A stretch of DNA of 64,000 nt from Brachyhypopomus gauderio (taxonomy: Eukaryota > Chordata > Actinopteri > Gymnotiformes > Hypopomidae), in contig NW_027506876.1 in assembly GCF_052324685.1 (NCBI RefSeq), positions 1,576,501 through 1,640,500 on the forward strand, written 5' to 3'. The position numbers and the translations under genes were made by a program. Below the pieces are notes generated by a model. It had not been told where the DNA came from and ran no database searches. It saw only the letters and a program-made list of their open reading frames with translations. Positions within the stretch are counted from its first letter, which is position 1; every line of letters begins with the position of its first letter. Below are positions 1 to 12,979 of this stretch, piece after piece.

Positions 1-279
1 TTCGATACACCACGATACAAGGACATAATAAAGAAAAGAAACTACCTCCCACAAATCAACTTAACTAACCTTGTCAAAGAAATAAACAAAATACAATAAC
101 ATTACCCAACTCCCTATAACGTAAACAGGAGAAAAAACAAATCCCCCCCAAACAAATCAGCAGCCCAGCCCTACTAACACAAACAAAACAAAAAGCATCC
201 CCCGTAGATACATAACCCCACACTAATCTATACAGCGCACACATCAAATATACCAAAGCTAAATAGCAGTATGTCTCAA
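1..279. other. No recognised feature
   Basis: AT- and A-rich sequence with no family resemblance that I can see. The one short open frame here has no recognisable domain. It may belong to the degraded retroelement that follows. Confidence 0.4.
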
Positions 280-367
280 ACCGCGTAGCGGTATGTATTA
301 GCAGTATGTCTCAAATCGCGTAGCGAGGTATGTCTATTAATTATACGTCTCGAATCGCGTAGCGATA
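280..367. repeat. Short tandem repeat with CGCGTAGCG core
   Basis: Three degenerate copies of a roughly 35-39 bp unit. Each holds CGCGTAGCG (282-290, 317-325, 356-364) preceded by a TATGTCTCAAA- or TACGTCTCGAA-like phrase. It lies directly beside the LTR-like block at 368-660, so it may be part of the same retroelement terminus. Confidence 0.7.
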
Positions 368-660
368 TATCTAAGATAAACCCGAAGGATAACCATCGGT
401 CCGAACGATCTCATAACGGTCACCGCAACCCAGCTCAGTGTCCCCAATGACCAAGTGGAGTCTACTGCTCAAGACACCACAGGGTACCGTTTCTGGTTCG
501 ACACAAGCTTTTAAGGACCCGTCATCCAATCTTCTTGTATCACCGGCACCTGATGTTAATTACGGTGTTGCACCCTCTTCTGGTGAACCTGGAAACAGAC
601 CACATACAACGCCAGACAACACAAAAAGAAAACACAGAACCCCTAACCGTAACAGCGCTT
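368..660 (-). mobile_element. LTR-like block, copy 1 (BEL/Pao-type remnant)
   Basis: Read on the minus strand it opens with TGTTACGGTTAGGGGTTCT, a TGTT start typical of many LTRs, right where the degraded gag frame ends. A clearly homologous block without gag lies at 12290-12590. Shared phrases include ACCATCGGTCC, AACGATCT, GTGGAGTC, CAAGACACCACA and TTTTAA. LTR identity is inferred from position, the TG start and the recurrence; no target duplication was found. Confidence 0.5.
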
Positions 661-2150
661 AGCTTGTGCTTTGAGTTGTAGCCACACAGAGAACTCACTT
701 AGGGTGTAAGTTCTATCTGTTCCAGTTTGGAGTATGCCACGATTAAGACAATACTCTACAAATCCATCACGATAGTTCACAGGGAGTTTGCTAAGGAGTC
801 TATCTACATGTGAACCGCATCTTAGTTCGTAGCCGTTCTCACCTTCTAATGAGCGGAGCATACCGACTAATGAATGCACAGATAGAGGGAAGTTATCGAA
901 GCATTCTGCGTCGCCTATCCGGACAGGAGGGGAGTTCAGTATAGCGCCCAGTTCACTCTGAACTAGCTGACGAGGTTGTCCATATTTATCCTGTAGGGTC
1001 TGCATAGCTGTGGTGTATGGAGTAGGATCATGCATATAAGATTGAGCTGGTCTGTACGCGCTTGGCAATTTTAAATGGTCTAGGAGCACCTGGTACTTAA
1101 GTGGCTCCGTCAAATGAGAGTGCGCACCCATGAGGTTATCCATACCCATTTTCAATAAGGCAAAGTCCCGATGTGTTTCATTCCTCCCTGCAGGTTGGAT
1201 GACAGCTTCTGGACAGGAGTCCCTATGCTGAGTAGGTGACGGCGCTTGTATCACTGCTAAAGGTATCGGTTTAGCAGGGTTCGTCTTACAGCTTTCGGCA
1301 GGAAATACAGAATTCACGGGTACTGGTAACACTGCTATGCCTTCCTTAGGTGTGGAGTGGTGTGGGTAAGCACAGCTCGGTTGTATTGTGTCTAAAGCCG
1401 CTACTATGGGTTGAATTACAGGTGTAGGCGCACGAACGTGTGAGGGTTGAGAAGACCCCTTAAGATATGCTGCAGTGAGATGTGCTTTCTCCAGCTCTAT
1501 CTCCATCTTTCAGTCATCTCCGAAGAATGGACTGCTTGGTCAGGAACTCTTTACTTCTATGCGCAGCGTGAGCTTCCTCATCTAAATGACGGCTCTCTCT
1601 CTCCTTTTCTCTAATCAATTCCTCTCTCTGAAAGAGGGCTTTACGCGCCCGATTATCTAGTAGCTGACACTGTTCCTCTATTTGGCACTCCTCCTCAAAC
1701 TGGCGATGTAGCTCTGTCAGTTCCAGGCGTTTAATATGTTCTTCTAGTTCGGCTGCTTGAACATCGCTTAGGGCGTCAGTTATGGAGCGACCTGGAGTGG
1801 AGCTTGCACTGACCTGTGACATCGGTTTACTACCTCGGGATCCAGGATTAGTTCCGCCTGAGGGAGAGAGGCTATGCGGCGGATGGGGTACATCAGCTGG
1901 CTTTGGGTGGTAATCCACTTCGTAGTCATCAAGGTAGGCTGGTGGACATCTCTCTCGCTGGATACGTGGCTGCACTGAAGGTACGTGAGGGCCTTCGCAT
2001 GGTGTATCCATAACCCCTGTAGTTATCACCGATCCGGCTCGAAGGACCATGAGAAAGAGTAACTGGCTCTAGTGTGTGCTGATCTGGTGAACGTTGGAGG
2101 TTGGAAGCTCCGGTCAGAGAGCTGGACTCAGAGAGATTTTGGTTATCCAC
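643..2150 (-). pseudogene. BEL/Pao-like gag remnant, frameshifted
   Basis: Three overlapping minus-strand frames (1929-2150, 1514-2050, 643-1506) together look like the gag-like N-terminal part of a fish BEL/Pao retrotransposon polyprotein. A polar, proline-rich leader comes first. Next is a glutamate/arginine-rich coiled-coil stretch (about 1520-1760, with AELEEHIKRLEL). Then comes a helical region with DHLKLPSAYRPAQSY, LQDKYGQPRQLVQSELG and VDRLLSKLPVNYRDGFVEY, typical of the DUF1759-type gag domain. Frame changes near 1510 and 1930-2050 and a stop at 643 break the product. No protease, reverse transcriptase or integrase follows; the frame runs straight into the LTR-like block. This is a dead, internally deleted element rather than a host gene. 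Clade assignment is from memory of the family. Confidence 0.65.
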
Positions 2151-2865
2151 CCTTTATTTATTGAACATGGAATATTGGATTGGATGAGAGATGGATGATA
2201 CAGACATGAATTGGGATAGATGCCCGTGACGATATGTGTAGAGGGTTGTATGTGTGTGGCTGTAATTCCAGGAAAAACAGATGAATTACTTTAATAGTAC
2301 ATTCAATCAATTACTACAAGGCTAAGCAAACAAACACATCCTCCAAATTAGTACAGTGACAAAGGGAAATTAATCCAATGAATGAAAATGTTACATCTAA
2401 CAGATCACCGAACATGTATAGATAAACTGAATGATATAACAGAACACCTGTAAATTACTCAATTGCTCGTAACGAGCTAACAAGGCTACAGAATTTCTCC
2501 CGCACCGGTATGCTAATTAGCTCGCTAGCTAATTGTTGTTGCTAACAACACAGGTCGAAATAATAACGGCTCGCATCGACCTAGTACATATATCACACTC
2601 GTTGCAGCATGTACTACATTAGTACTAACAATATTGAAGTCACTTTTTTATGTATTGACGCACACAACTTTTAGATGAAAATGAGACACACCGCTGCACA
2701 AAGTTCTCTCTCCTATCCTTTCGGTAAGGACCAACGGACGCTGCACATGCGCATTCTACAAGCCCGGACTAATGTACTGCAACGCAACGAGAACAAACTT
2801 CTTATATAAAACAACAAGATAGAGCGACAGTCTTTCGTACACTTTGAGCAGTGATATGGCTTCTA
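2151..2865. other. Spacer between gag remnant and zinc-finger exon
   Basis: No gene is seen. On the minus strand a TATATAAG box (about 2797-2804) lies upstream of the gag remnant, so this may be its 5' LTR or leader, although I could not find LTR ends. Zinc-finger homology ([11 protein letters not shown]) continues past the stop to about 2830. The 3' boundary of the zinc-finger sequence may therefore be an insertion point. Short palindromes around GCTAGC (2510-2535) are present. Confidence 0.4.
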
Positions 2866-4194
<1,329 letters not shown>

Positions 4195-6529
4195 TCATGA
4201 CAAATAACAATTTGGGCTCTGCATAATGCTAAAGACATTCATTCTAAAGACCTTCATGCTAAAGACCACCAGGAGACAGTGCTAGGCTTCATTACTTCAC
4301 TAAAATGAAAACATTTGTCTATGTTGTGATATGTGTCTCTCTCTTTTTGGTTCAGTGTCACTCTATGTGCCAGTCTATAGGGACTTTTATTTTGTATGGT
4401 TCATCAACTTTATTTTCCAAGTTCTTCTTTTCCTTCCTTTCTCTCTCATGGTGCTGCAGAGCTGCTTTGGTCTGTTGAAGCTCCTTATGAGTTCCAGCAG
4501 TGTTGATCTTTTTAATTATTGTGCACCAGAAAATTAATCTATGGGCAGCACCAACATATCACAGAAAATTCACCTGTGCACAAGATTACTCATTGTGCCA
4601 TGTTTCCAGGTTGATTAAAGGTAAAAATGATGTTGGCCTCTTTAGAAAGCACTCCTGTTAAAATTGTGCAAAAAGTCACATGATCCACAAAGGACATTTT
4701 TTGTACGTACGTATTTGTACGTGTAGTGTGATGTATTAGAAAGTTGCTGTGCATTTGCTTGAAAGTGACATATGAATTTACAACTATCGCATTTTGTATT
4801 TGTAAGTCGTGGTTTTCATTTGAAAATAACGTTATGTTTGCTAGCAATAGTATATTTGCAGAATAGGTTCTGTTTGTTTACAATGTTTTGGCTGCATTAT
4901 AACACCATAGCAGAGATATTGTCCTGTTCAGAAAGGTCTATAACTCAGCCTGTGTGTGTATAATGAGATTGGGAGATATTATGTTAATACTGCATTAAAA
5001 GATAGCCAGCCTGTGTGTGTGTAAAAAGAGTAGGAGTCTGTTCAAAGACCCCAAAACAAACAAGGCTGCATTATGTATGCAAATCCAAAAGATACAATTG
5101 GGCCTACAGGTTACCTGTAGACTTTGTGTGTGCTTTAAACTGTTGCTTATTTATTTAGATTATACTGAGACATTTATCAGTCACAGGTTTAAAATATAAC
5201 TCACCTCTTCAGAAGATCTCAAATCTCTCACTGTTAAGACAACTTATTCAACATTTCTGTTGGAATGAAAATGGTTAGAATAAAATAATTTTATTTCCAC
5301 ACTTCACATTTATTAAAATTGACATAAAAAGTAAAACATGCACACGTGGTGCAGATCTAACACATCTACTTTATTCGAACTGTTTCTCAACATAGATCTA
5401 GATGTCATTTTTACAGTGCATCTGTAAAAGCTGTGAAAAGTGTTTGAGATCTACAGTATAGGCGAGATCTACTGCCATCTTCTAGTGAAATATAAAATAG
5501 CTTTTTTTTTTGTACAAGAGCATTTTATACTGTGCTGGCAGGCCGCATATTGTTCCCCGGTCTGAACTTTGGACATGAATGCACTAAAGCATAGCTTCCT
5601 ATAAACACGAACATAACGTTTTAGTGAAATGTATATTTGATCTCATATTGTCTTTCACTAATAAATAACAATGTACAAACAACTGGAGAAAATGACAGAT
5701 TGGTTGAAAACTCAAATGCTGATCCCACAGATCACTACGACCTTTACCAAGACTACATGAACTCAGGGTGACAACATTAACATGCAAGCTTCAAATAATA
5801 CATGTTATTAGTGTCATTTACTTTGTTTGCTCTGAAATATAGATACTGATTTGAAAAAGACAAAGGATCTTGCAGGGTGACTATTTACAAGACTAGATTC
5901 CTTTAGAGATCATTTTCTATCGTGCGATGGATATTTACGAAAAGAGAAACCGATTAACAATGGGAAAATAATCAGAAATCAAGGACATAAATTACATTTC
6001 ATTGTGGGGGTGGGAAGACACAGTAAACATAAGAATATAAGAATATACAAACTAATAAGCATTCAATAGTTTTTAAATGATCCTTCATAAGATAAAAACA
6101 AGTTATAGGTTGCTATTTAGGATGCACTTAATGTAATAAAACTTCTTTGGTGGTCTTAGATGGACCATTTAAAAGCTATTGAAATTACTGCAAAAAACAG
6201 TGCGCAGTGCTCTGGAGCCTTTACGACCGCCACTTGCATCCGTGTTAAGGTAATTTGTAGACGGTGCCTTAGACGTTGCAGGGGTGACAGGAGTATATTT
6301 TTAAAAACATGTTTTAAAAATACATCTATTCCTGACGTAAACAAAGTTGTAGATTTTCTTACAAAGTTGTAAGTTTCCTAGTGCGCATATGAGTGACTTT
6401 TGATCACATTAAAATTAACTTAAAACTATGTACAGTTATAAAGAAGTGAGCAAACAGACTCAGAGCTAATCGAACTGCATCTGGCCAATCACAAAACATA
6501 TCAGAGGTCATTGGGTGTGAATGTTGTTT
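4195..6529. other. No gene recognised
   Basis: AT-rich DNA upstream of the zinc-finger exon. Missing 5' exons of that gene would lie on the minus strand here or further right, but I could not identify any. Short open frames at 4331-5199, 5599-5787 and 6156-6372 have no domain features and look like chance. Confidence 0.4.
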
Positions 6530-6655
6530 GTGAATGTCATAAGTTATTGTGAAAAGGTTTGTGTGTCCTTTACTGTGATCTGTCTGTTATGGTGTAACTG
6601 CTACTGGCTGCTAAATTTCCTTCGCGATCAATAAAATATGTATGTATGTATCTTT
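6530..6655 (+). mobile_element. Probable LINE or SINE 3' tail
   Basis: The stretch GCGATCAATAAAAT followed by an (ATGT)n run (about 6625-6652) resembles the 3' end of fish non-LTR retroposons: a conserved tail, a near-AATAAA signal, then a short tandem repeat. No reverse transcriptase is attached, so it is a 5'-truncated copy at most. Confidence 0.4.
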
Positions 6656-6689
6656 CTGCTAAAGAAAACAGTGCGGTCCCTGTTTGGCG

Positions 6690-7190
6690 TGTAAGCAGCA
6701 CAAAGTGACCACTGTACCCCCCAGAAATGGCACCTTGTGGCATCTGCCACATAATCGTGGCACTTATTGTGGCCAGTGCTGCGTGACTGTGGTCTCCGTT
6801 GTCCAGAAACGCCGCCTGCCTCTGCTGACAGACATCTAAAGACTCTTGGGTGACTCTGCGTATCGGCCACTCGCTTAAAATCATCCCGACGAGCTCCGAA
6901 TCGCCATTTGTTGAAATGAAGATGGTTCATAACTTTTGTTTGAAAATGTTGAGTATGTTGAGTTAAATATACTAGCCGACATTCAGCTAGACATCTCTAT
7001 ATTACTAGTTCAGAATACTGTTTAGCGATAACGTCGAATTAAGATTATAGGAGGGTACGTGAATCTACAGTGGTAGACCGTTAACGACAGCACTAAATTT
7101 AAAGGGTTTATTATTATAGATGTGTGGTTATCAGTGAATGTTCCTACACGCCATCAGCGTCATTTAAACCTCTGCAAGCGAGTGGCATCG
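6690..7190. repeat. Dispersed repeat, copy 1
   Basis: It contains GGCA-rich phrases (TGTGGCATCTGCCACA, then GTGGCACTTATTGTGGCCAGTGC), a later TAGCCGACATTCAGCTA and GTCGAATTAAGATTATA. The same order of phrases recurs at 11920-12265. The family is not known to me. Confidence 0.45.
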
Positions 7191-7249
7191 CATTTAGTAT
7201 TTGTGCGAATGTAGATAGTTTAGCTTTGTATTTGTATCGCCACTGGTGA

Positions 7250-7440
7250 GTGAAATAATTATATTAGTCGCAAGTTAATATTTCTGGTCGCGATTGCGAC
7301 CATTTTAGTCGCAGTCTGGATCCCTGGTACGTGTCTGTCTTTTTTCCAAGATAAAAGACGAGTACAAAATTAGAAGAGTAACCTGTTAATTGTTTTACAA
7401 GCTGTAGTGGGTCGCGACCCACCAGTTGAGAATCAGTTTT
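7250..7440. mobile_element. hAT-type terminus fragments
   Basis: Two phrases resemble ends of vertebrate hAT elements: GTCGCGATTGCGACC with GTCGCAGTCTGGATCC (7287-7324), and GTGGGTCGCGACCCACCAG with TTGAGAATCAG (7408-7436). Neither has a transposase nearby. The call is by resemblance only. Confidence 0.35.
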
Positions 7441-8936
7441 AGTTCATTATCTCGAACATTTTCCAGCCAGCTGCAGACTGAAGCTGCTGGGGGTTGAAGG
7501 TAAACTGGAGTCCGGATCACTGAAGGGTTTATAAGCTATATATGTTAACGTCCTCCAAGAGTATACGGCGCGAGACTGGGAGACTCTCTCACCATGGCTC
7601 TCTCATCCTGGCTGCACCGTGCTGGTGAAGTTCCGTTATAGTCTCGCGTGATAGGAATTTCTAAATAAAAGTAATAAATGCAAATTTACCGTTTCTACAT
7701 AAATAACTACATATACTAGTTATACCTTCACTCTTTGTATTTACGAAACATCCCATATGGCATTATAAGGATGTTTGCAAAGGATTTGAAAACTTCAATG
7801 CACATTAAACTTAATGTTTTGCAGATAAAATTCAGGTAGAAATACATGAAAACACACAAACAAAATATTTCCATTTAGAACTTTATTTTTGCAAAAGCCG
7901 CATGGCTTCCCCTCTTTAAACACTGTTCAATTTACAGTTGATTGGTAGGCCTATTCCCGATTTGTCAAGCATTGTTCATTGTTCCCATGCGAAGTTTACA
8001 ATGCAGAGAACTTAACAGGCTATTCTTAAATGTTTTCCTCTCCATAAAGTAACTTTATGAACATATACACTGCCAATACAAGACTAGAATGTAAGATTCG
8101 TTTGTCTACAAAAACGAGGTATTTTAACTTACACTAAACGCTGGCGTCGGCCATCGTTTTGCACACGAACGAGCATGCGCGAGATCAGGAACGCGTTTGT
8201 GCCATGGCCAGGCAGCCACGCACACGCAGCCACGGGGAGGTGGTCTCTTTTCTCGAGCCGTACCCTCCTCACGTTACGGCGCGTTTATTGTCCAGCTCAA
8301 GTGGACCAGCCGCATTCGCCCGATATCCGATGCGTTAAATTACGTTAATATCGGCCCGCATACTAATTAAAAAACTACTGTAATAAAAACCGTACAATAT
8401 AACTAGCACATAAGCTTTTATATTTGTAACAGGAATCACTGAGCTACTAAACAAAAGAACCAAATATAATTATATTCGTATAGTATCAAATAAGTAGCTA
8501 CGTTATCTGGCTGGGTTAGTTAGCGCTACAACATCCATTATAAAAACACTTTAACACATTGAATTCTCCACCAACTTAGTCAAGACACGAGATTCAACCG
8601 TGAGGTAACGGAACGAACAAAATAGTGTGGTTAAGATGTGGTTAAAATGTGTTAGTGGTACGTATTACTAAGTTAAGTACTTACAGGTCAACCAGTAGTC
8701 CAACACTTCCAAACACCAACACGACAATAGGCGCAACTCCACTAAACGCCCGATGCTGATATTGAGAATAAGGAAACCTGTGGTCTGTAATGTCCGATGG
8801 TGATGGTAGGTAGAGGTGGGCGGATCGATCCAAATATCGATACCAACGCTGCTATTGATTTGGAGCAATACTCGTGTAAAAAGATTAATACTCAATCTTT
8901 TTAATTCTCCCGCACACACCGACTGCTGCGTACGAG
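7441..8936. other. No gene recognised; one CpG-rich patch
   Basis: Sequence at 8150-8300 is GC- and CpG-rich (CATGCGCGAG, GAACGCG, TCTCGAGCC, TTACGGCGCG), unlike its AT-rich surroundings. It could be a promoter-like patch or a transposon end. A second patch with GGCGCGAGACTGG lies near 7567. AGGTGGGCGGATCGATCC with ATATCGATACC near 8814 resembles another hAT terminus. Confidence 0.35.
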
Positions 8937-9836
8937 CAGCGTTGCCAACTCCTCAGTAAGGAAAGTCGCTATTGGCTGTCCTAAAAGTCGCTAAATGGCG
9001 TCATCGCCTAATTTGCATCATACCTGTTTTTGAAGCTGTAAAATAATAACGTTGTGGGCGAGAAAAACGAGTAAAAAATACCCTAAATATGTTAAGAGTG
9101 ACTGACGGAGACTGTGTGAGTTAAATTCAGTGATTTATTTTGTATTACACTGAAGACGCATTTATATTTACATCCGGCTCTGTAAATACGGGGCGGGGTC
9201 AATCAGCGGGGCTTTGGGCATGCGCAGTTCATTTGCAGCGTGGACGTGGAGCGGTGCGGGTCTGCTCTGACTGTCAGACTGCATTGTGAGTGTTGTGGGC
9301 GGGGCTCACGGCAGCACCCGCTGCTCGCTGAGGACAGTAACTGAAGACCATGTGTGTTCATCTCAGAGTCTACAAAAGTCTCCAGTAACACCACAAAAAG
9401 TCGCTAGATTTGTCGCTAGTCGCTTAAAAAAGTCACACAGCACGAAGCAGCGCACCCGCCCCCTCTCGTCTTTAGTCTTTACACCGTCACGTTGCTCAGC
9501 AACCATGCAGGTAGGCTCCGCCTGGCCCCGCCCACTCAGCGCTCTCTTCGAGTCGACACCTTACAGTACGGAGAGAGAGAAACACCACCGGAGTATTGAA
9601 ATGTCTGAGAGGAAGACATGCGCCGTTTGGCTTTATTTTATTGCAGAAAATAAAACTACAGCAAGCTGTATAGTTTGCAACAGGGCTGTTAAATACAGTG
9701 GAAACACAACAACTGTGTTAGTTGTAATTAATAGGGAGAGTTATGGAGTTAATATGGAGATAAATACATCCAGAACTCTTTATGTCAAAACATGCCTGCT
9801 TATAGTTTGAATTTAATGTGATAATGGTAAGGGGAA
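8937..9836 (+). pseudogene. hAT transposon remnant with BED finger
   Basis: The left end CAGCGTTGCCAACTCCTCAG, with repeated AGTCGCTA phrases (8965, 8988, 9400), resembles a common fish hAT terminus. An open frame holds a start at 9601 (MSERKTCAVWLYF) followed by a BED-type zinc-finger beginning: W-x-Y-F, then C-x2-C in SCIVCNRAVKY and GNTTT. The second half of the finger (H-x3-5-H) and the catalytic domain are missing; homology stops after about 45 residues. The right boundary is close to the retroposon starting at 9846. This is the 5' piece of a dead element, not a ZBED host gene. Confidence 0.55.
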
Positions 9837-9845
9837 GTCAACTCA

Positions 9846-10320
9846 GTCAATCAATCAAAGTTTATTTGTATAGCGCTTTTAACAACTCAAGTTGTCGCAA
9901 AGCAGCTTTACAGGGTTTACAAGGTTAACAATACTATGGGTCCAGAACCCTAATGAGCAAGCCAAAGGCGACAGTGGCGAGGAAAACTCCCTATGATGGT
10001 GGGGAATAGGAAGAAACCTCGGGAGAACCAAGACTCAAAAGGGAACCCATCCTCCATTGGGCGGCCCGTTAACACACAAATACACAAGTCACACACAATT
10101 CACACAATCAGACTAGGTAAAAGGTAGAATTGAAAGTTCTGGGTTTTGATATTGTCACTGTAAATGTCTGTTGATGAATGCCAGGCTTTCATTCCGTGTC
10201 GGAGCAGTGATGCTGGTATTGTAGGCTCCGACTGCAGTGTTACTCCCCAGGTGAACCCCGGCATCAGCACATCCACCGGCAGCCAGACCATCCCCCAGGT
10301 GCCTGCAGGTGCTCAACTCT
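9846..10320 (-). mobile_element. tRNA-free LINE/SINE-like retroposon, copy 1
   Basis: On the minus strand it ends with an AAAAGCGCTATACAAATAAA-type tail followed by (TTGA)n, a hallmark of L2-like tails in fish. Upstream lie the widespread phrases GCCACTGTCGCCTTTGGCTT and AGGTTTCTTCCTATTCCCC. The 5' portion (10120-10310, with TAGGCTCCGACTGCAGTG read on +) is shared with the copy at 20743-21176. Other copies are at 19651-19858 and 26917-27062. No coding capacity is visible. Confidence 0.7.
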
Positions 10321-10440
10321 AGCTTTCTTATTCACAGCTTCAGGAAAATGGTGGGACCATTTAAGGTGGAATTTTAGATAATAAATTGGTGATTTTAGTC
10401 CAAATGTTTTTCTTACTGCTGTGAATTACTGTCTAGCATT

Positions 10441-10634
10441 AAATATACATGTACGTGTCTTCAATGTGATGCATTATGAAACATCTTTCTGCTAAGATAT
10501 ATGAGATGTGTTAAATGTACATGTACATGTCTTCAATGATGCTTTATGAAACATCTTTCTGCTAAGATATATGAGAGGTGTTAAATGTACATGTACGTGT
10601 CTTCAATGTGATGCTTTATGAAACATCTTTCTGA
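10441..10634. repeat. 72-bp tandem repeat, three copies
   Basis: Unit anchors ACATGTAC lie at 10447, 10519 and 10589 (periods 72 and 70). Each unit reads through GTCTTCAATG, TTTATGAAACATCTTTCTG and GATATATGAGA. The third unit is cut by the MITE at 10639. Confidence 0.85.
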
Positions 10635-10638
10635 TGCA

Positions 10639-10767
10639 CGGACGTAATTTGGGGGGGGGGGGGTCCCCCACACTTCCCCCCCCCCCAGGTTTTACGGTTA
10701 AAACCAAATATTTAAATAGCGACGAATCTATGTCCCCCCCACTTTTGAAATCAAAATTACGTCCATG
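10639..10767. mobile_element. Short MITE with target duplication
   Basis: A 129-bp element lies between direct copies of TTCTGATGCA (10629-10638 and 10768-10777). Its ends are inverted: GGACGTAATTT on the left and AAATTACGTCC on the right. The core is homopolymer-rich (runs of G and C, 10651-10687, and TCCCCCCC near 10733). The 8-bp part CTGATGCA would suit hAT. There is no coding capacity. Confidence 0.75.
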
Positions 10768-10777
10768 TTCTGATGCA

Positions 10778-11565
10778 TTTGTAAAACAGCCCTTTTTATT
10801 GAGGTGCAGAATTTAGGCACATGTTCAAGTTTTAATGCTGTTTTAAGCAGCAGAAACAACGTGCTTGACCTACAAGAGTTGACCAAAAAGCTGTTTTAAG
10901 TTTAACTGATAGGTAAAAGTGTGTCTGTGTATGATTAAAAATGGCCAACATTGATGTTCATCTGTGTGATGAACTCCTTCTTTCACTGAAGTGAATATCT
11001 TAACACCGAAGTATGTAAAATTCTTTTTAATTAATTGTTAGAATGTCTAGAACATGTAATTACAAAATTATTGTTGAATGCACCAACTCATATTTTCAGC
11101 TTGTTATGTCTTTGTTGTAGTTTTACAACGTTGAATAATGATGGTAGTCAAAATGGCACCTTGCACAGTACATGGGACACAGCATTTCTGAAATGTTTAC
11201 ATATTGTGGAATAGTTACTTGTATATATTTGATTAATTGCAATTTCTAAATGTTTTTTTATCTGTTTTGATCATGTTTTAATACACAATACACACAGGAC
11301 TGGTGCTCAGGGTGCAAGTGTGCATGCAGCCTGTTACAGTTGTTCGCCTGTTTACTTATTTTCATTATTTATTCTTTATTTAAACTTTTGTATGCTTAGT
11401 TGGTAACTTTGTGAAGCTGTGTCCTCTCGATTCACGTTAGTAGAGAGAGTTTATTTTTTACTTTTTTCACTCACGTGGCACAGCAACATGTCCGCTCTGT
11501 GTACAGCAGATGTTACAGTAAATTCAGTTCCCCCTGTTCCCCCCACCAGTAAGGGTTCAGTCCTT
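10778..11565. other. No feature recognised
   Basis: AT-rich DNA without repeats or coding signals that I can identify. Confidence 0.4.
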
Positions 11566-11910
11566 GGCTGTGTTCGAAATAGCCTTTTACATACTACTGG
11601 CGTACTGATCGAGCCCCAAATCAGTATGCCGTATGCAGTATGTGACCAAAATGAAAATTTCCAGTACGTGAAACATACCCGGATGACCTACTACTTCCAC
11701 AAAATATTCCAGTACGCGAACAGAGCTATCTTCGTGGTGTACTGCATCCCATCATGCAACGCTACGATCACGTGACCCCGTAGTGTGCTTTGCTTTTGCA
11801 TACTGGAAACTGTACTGCATACTACTACGAGGACCAGTATGCAGTATCCAGTATATACTGAGTCCAGTATACAGTATGCAGTATGTAGTAGTCTATTTCG
11901 AACAGAGCCC
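11566..11910. mobile_element. Palindromic MITE, copy 1
   Basis: The ends are inverted: GGCTGTGTTCGAAATAG on the left, and the right end in reverse reads GGGCTCTGTTCGAAATAG. The interior repeats AGTATGCAGTATG-type phrases in both orientations, so long stretches can fold back. A diverged, end-truncated copy is at 22546-22770. No clean target duplication was found, so the superfamily stays open. Confidence 0.65.
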
Positions 11911-11919
11911 TTGTTTGGC

Positions 11920-12265
11920 ATGTGGCAACAGGAAGTGACACCTAGCGGCATGTGCCACAAAATATGTCATCCACAATCAGCGCATGCTGATCAGCATTGG
12001 CACATGCCAATTATAAGTGCCATGTGCCACAAAATCTTGGCACTTAGTGTGGCTAGTGCCACTCGATTTTGGCATCTGCTTTTTGTTTGGTGAACGATTC
12101 TAGCCGATATCTGGCTAACTAGCTCTAAATTAAGAGTTTTTATGTTGTTTGATGATATCATGTCGAAGTTAGATTATAGTGTTCTACCGCTGAATACAAT
12201 CGGCACCTGCCACCACTACGTGTCACCCGTAAACAGCACATGCCAATTAGAAGTGGCCACCACTA
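11920..12265. repeat. Dispersed repeat, copy 2
   Basis: It repeats the phrase order seen at 6690-7190: GCATGTGCCACAAAAT, TTGGCACTTAGTGTGGCTAG, TAGCCGATATCTGGCTA, then GTCGAAGTTAGATTATAG. The GGCACATGCC motifs here can pair with each other. Confidence 0.45.
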
Positions 12266-12289
12266 ACGTAACAGTTAACTCTTAAAAGA

Positions 12290-12590
12290 CCCGAATGATA
12301 GAAACCATCGGTCCAAACGATCTTAGAACGGTCACCACAAATGTCAAACACAGCTCAGTATCCCCCAAGGACCAGGTGGAGTCCACTGTTCAAGACACCA
12401 CAAGGTACAGCTTCTTGCTCAAGGCGAGCTTTTAAAGACCCGCCATCCAATCTCGTCTCGCGACACTGGCACCTGATGTCAATTACGTTGTTGTGCCCTC
12501 TTCTGTGCCCTCTTCTTACAACACCAAAAGAAAACCAAAGAACCCTAACAGTTCAAGCAGTCAACTGAAATCAATTAGCCACTCACAACA
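12290..12590 (-). mobile_element. LTR-like block, copy 2 (solo)
   Basis: Homologous along its length to 368-660, with a few small indels, but not attached to gag. It lies about 400 bp upstream of the SRA1 start codon. Read on the minus strand it starts near 12560 with TGTTAGGGTTCT. Probably a solo LTR or fragment. Confidence 0.5.
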
Positions 12591-12884
12591 CCATTAGCTG
12601 GACTCCATCCTTCAAGAGTTTATAGGTTAAAGGATTCATTTCAAGGCTTATTTAATATTTTGAGAAATATAATTGGAAAAAAATAAATAAATGTATAGCC
12701 TGCATATGTACAGTACATTTAATGAGATCATTCAAATTAAAATGGTTTAAATTTTGTGTGATGGATGGATTTTATAAGGAATTGAAAAAATAGTTTGGCT
12801 TCATGATGTTTAGAACTCGTGGACTCCAAGTTTGGAGACATTTATTATGAAATATCGTGAGTGTTGGATACAGGAACTGTTGAG

Positions 12885-12891
12885 CTTCCGG
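12885..12891 (+). promoter_or_regulatory. ETS-like site near SRA1 start
   Basis: CTTCCGG, the core of ETS/GABP-type sites common in housekeeping promoters, lies about 90 bp upstream of the SRA1 ATG. No TATA box is evident. The functional role is inferred from motif and position only. Confidence 0.35.
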
Positions 12892-12979
12892 CTGTACTAG
12901 CTGTAGTGTTGGCATCCCCATATAGACTTATGCGCTAGCTAGCTATCCTAGCTAGAAGTCCGAGGTTTGATGATTAGCA

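Noticed and set aside
438..662. 74-residue plus-strand open frame
   Set aside because: It lies antisense in the LTR-like block. The related frame at 12341-12568 diverges by indels, so it is not maintained.
6570..6930. Two overlapping minus-strand open frames of about 100 residues
   Set aside because: They cross a retroposon tail and a dispersed repeat, with no domain and no matching frame in the second repeat copy.
9601..9810. A ZBED-type host gene
   Set aside because: Only the first half of the BED finger is present, there is no catalytic or downstream domain, and hAT-like end sequence lies upstream.
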